Assembly (NCBI GenBank): GCA_047974325.1
Contig: JBKECE010000235.1
Location: 1 to 64,000, forward strand
DNA: 64,000 nucleotides
Direction: 5' to 3'
Source of the DNA: QVMP01 sp047974325
GTDB taxonomy: Bacteria; Bacteroidota; Bacteroidia; Bacteroidales; Dysgonomonadaceae
The notes beneath the pieces were generated by a model that saw nothing but the letters and a program-made list of their open reading frames with translations, was not told the origin of the DNA and made no database searches. The translations under genes and the position numbers were made by a program. This document shows, in pieces, positions 61,957 through 64,000 of the stretch (positions within the stretch are counted from its first letter, which is position 1; each line of letters begins with the position of its first letter).

Positions 61957-64000
61957 ATGACACATAAACTACGTATTATCAGGTATATATTGTCAATTTG
62001 TTTTATTTGCTGCTTTAGTATTAAGATTTCTTCCCAGACTGTTGATGCGGATACAATCTCTAAGAATAAAAAAAACGTTGATCTGGACGAAGTGATCATA
62101 GAACAAGATGCCCGAAAGAAAATGTCCGGAACTCTTTCAGGAAAAGTGATCCTGAATGTTGAGGCTGTGAAATCAATGCCGGCCATAATGGGCAATGTTG
62201 ATGTTTTGAAAATGCTGGAACTCACACCCGGGGTGCAGACATCCGGAGACGGAAATACAAACCTTTATGTGAGAGGTGGAGATCCGGGACAAAATCTATT
62301 GTTGTATGGCGGAAACACAATCTATACACCGGGGCATATTCTCTCTTTTTTTCCGTTGTTCAATATCAATCATCTGTCGTCCGTAGAACTTTTGAAAAGT
62401 GGAGTCGATGCCCAATACGGCGGATTTCTGAGTTCAACGGTTGCGGTCAGAAGTAAAACCTCTTTGCCTTCCAAAACAAATTTAAAAGGAGATGTCGGCA
62501 TTTTGTCCTCGCAGGCAACCTTAGAATTGGTGCTGAACAACAGTTGGGGTGCATACATATCGGGGCGCAAGACGTATCTGGAATTGCTTCTCAAACCTCT
62601 ATTGGGTGCTACCATAAACAATAATGCAGAGAATGACCTCAACAATATGAAATATGACTTTTATGACTCCAATGTGACGTTAATAGGTCAGATTTCTGCG
62701 AAAAATAAATTGATCGTGGACGCTTTTCTTGGAACTGACAAACTGGATATAACGGAAGAAGAGATAGCGATAGATGGTTTTCTGCAATGGAGCAATTTGT
62801 CACTATCGGCCAAACTGGAGACTTCTATCAATGACCGGATTGCTTTTGAGCAGAGTATACTTTATAGTGCTTTTGATAATCAGCTGGAAACCAGTCAGTC
62901 TTCAATTTCTATTCATTTAAAATCAACGATCAAAGATGTAGGGTATAAAAACAGGCTGATGTATAAGTTTAAGGGAATTCCAATGGAAAGTGGTATGAGT
63001 TACATTTATCACGATCTATTGCCCCAAAAGATGAAAATGATCAATGCTAGTATAACTTATGAAAATGAAGCAATAAAAAAAAGCAGAGCTCATGATTGGG
63101 GCATATTCACATCGGCAGTGCTGAAAATGAATTCAAAGCTTGTATTAGAGCCCGGACTACGCTATAATATTTTCAGTTCTTCAGTAGGAAGCACAGGAAA
63201 ACCGAAAACGTTTCACAGTATCGATCTTCGTTTTTTGGGACGATACCAATTAAGCGAAGATCAATTCCTTCGGGGGTCATACAGTCACAATAATCAATAT
63301 ATAAATAAGTTGACACCATCAAGTTTGGGTCTACCGACCGATTTTTGGGTTTCGGCATCAAATGATGTCTTACCACAATATGGGGATGAACTTTCGGCCG
63401 GATATTATCGGTCTTTTCTGAACGGAGATTATGAGCTATCGTCCGATATTTACTATAGGCAGATGAAAAATGCGACTGAATTTAACCAGAGTTTTCTCGC
63501 GAACGAAGATACCCCTTATTCTGATAAAATATACTATGGCAGAGGCAAAGCATATGGTATTGAATTGATATTGAAGAAGAATAGTGGCCGTCTCACAGGA
63601 TGGTTCAGTTATAGCTTAGGAAAAGCAGACCGGAAGTTTGACGATATCAATCATGGAAAAACATTCCCGGCAAGATTTGACCGCACACACGATTTATCTA
63701 TCGTGAGTTCTTATCACATCAGTCATAAATGGGATGTATCGCTTGTGTATAAATATGCAACGGGTAATGCCTACACTCAGCCTTCGTCGTGGTATTTTGT
63801 CAATGGCATGCCAGTGAAAGATTATGATAAATATAACGGATCACGTATGCCGGATTATAACAGAACAGACATAAATGTGAATTATTGGTTCAGAAAAAAT
63901 AACGGTCTCAATTTTTCGATATATAATATATTTGCAGTGAACAATCCGGTCTATACATTTTTGTTGGTGAGAAAAGATAAATATTCAGATAAGATCATTG
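61957..64000 (+). CDS. TonB-dependent outer-membrane receptor (runs off the window end)
   Basis: An open frame of at least 681 codons that continues past base 64000. A hydrophobic signal region (LSICFICCFSIKISSQ) is followed by LDEVIIEQDARKKM and a TonB plug domain: LKMLELTPGVQTSGDGNTNLYVRGGDPGQNLL, INHLSSVELLKSGVDAQYGG. Barrel strands then follow. It lacks the N-terminal carboxypeptidase-like domain of SusC proteins up to this start, and no SusD gene is visible in the window. The substrate is unknown. I chose the ATG at 61957 because the -7 element ends at 61937; the ATG at 61942 is in frame but would lie at the transcription start. Confidence 0.85.
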   Translation, partial: MTHKLRIIRYILSICFICCFSIKISSQTVDADTISKNKKNVDLDEVIIEQDARKKMSGTLSGKVILNVEAVKSMPAIMGNVDVLKMLELTPGVQTSGDGNTNLYVRGGDPGQNLLLYGGNTIYTPGHILSFFPLFNINHLSSVELLKSGVDAQYGGFLSSTVAVRSKTSLPSKTNLKGDVGILSSQATLELVLNNSWGAYISGRKTYLELLLKPLLGATINNNAENDLNNMKYDFYDSNVTLIGQISAKNKLIVDAFLGTDKLDITEEEIAIDGFLQWSNLSLSAKLETSINDRIAFEQSILYSAFDNQLETSQSSISIHLKSTIKDVGYKNRLMYKFKGIPMESGMSYIYHDLLPQKMKMINASITYENEAIKKSRAHDWGIFTSAVLKMNSKLVLEPGLRYNIFSSSVGSTGKPKTFHSIDLRFLGRYQLSEDQFLRGSYSHNNQYINKLTPSSLGLPTDFWVSASNDVLPQYGDELSAGYYRSFLNGDYELSSDIYYRQMKNATEFNQSFLANEDTPYSDKIYYGRGKAYGIELILKKNSGRLTGWFSYSLGKADRKFDDINHGKTFPARFDRTHDLSIVSSYHISHKWDVSLVYKYATGNAYTQPSSWYFVNGMPVKDYDKYNGSRMPDYNRTDINVNYWFRKNNGLNFSIYNIFAVNNPVYTFLLVRKDKYSDKII

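Overview
The window looks like a chromosomal segment of a low-GC Bacteroidales bacterium. The evidence is SusC/SusD pairs, Bacteroidetes-type promoter elements (TAnnTTTG) upstream of many genes, relaxed lipobox signal peptides, and several proteins with type IX secretion (T9SS) sorting tails. T9SS is absent from Bacteroides itself but typical of Paludibacter/Dysgonomonas/Porphyromonas-like lineages. I cannot name the species. I saw no rRNA, tRNA, insertion sequence, prophage or CRISPR array.

Layout. 0.1-3.8 kb: two large T9SS-tailed surface proteins (minus strand). 4.1-5.9 kb: a membrane-anchored TPR/HTH regulator. 6.0-11.5 kb: an alpha-2-macroglobulin-like lipoprotein. 11.8-48.5 kb: a large pectin (rhamnogalacturonan-I) utilisation locus. 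48.6-49.5 kb: an AraC-type regulator. 49.5-53.6 kb: a three-gene biotin-dependent acyl-CoA carboxylase operon behind a cobalamin riboswitch. 53.8-64 kb: a small membrane protein, glycyl-tRNA synthetase interrupted by an in-frame TAG, a TetR regulator, an FKBP lipoprotein, a metal-exporting P-type ATPase with a Fur-family regulator, a lactate permease, and the start of a TonB-dependent receptor running off the end.

How the pectin locus should work (inference from families). A PL1 pectate lyase and a PL11 rhamnogalacturonan lyase, both with T9SS-like tails, cut the backbone outside the cell. The SusC/SusD pair imports the oligosaccharides. Enzymes with Sec or lipoprotein signals (GH43-like, two unusual (alpha/alpha)6-barrel proteins, an SGNH acetylesterase, two GH105, GH2, GH106 and two GH28) finish degradation in the periplasm or at the membrane. 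Released L-rhamnose enters by RhaT and is processed by RhaA, RhaB and RhaD to DHAP and L-lactaldehyde. The rhamnose genes lie between a GH28 and a GH105 gene in one tight run ending with the AraC-type regulator. Hydrolysis and monosaccharide catabolism therefore appear co-expressed.

The points most worth a second look are: the TAG at codon 89 of glyS; the cobalamin riboswitch in front of the carboxylase operon; terminator-like hairpins within the polysaccharide operon, one of them inside a coding region; a pair of direct repeats 21 bp apart in front of the rhamnose operon; a long spaced inverted repeat in front of susC; a perfect 15-bp palindrome in front of the metal ATPase; and two large glycosidase-like proteins of unassigned activity.
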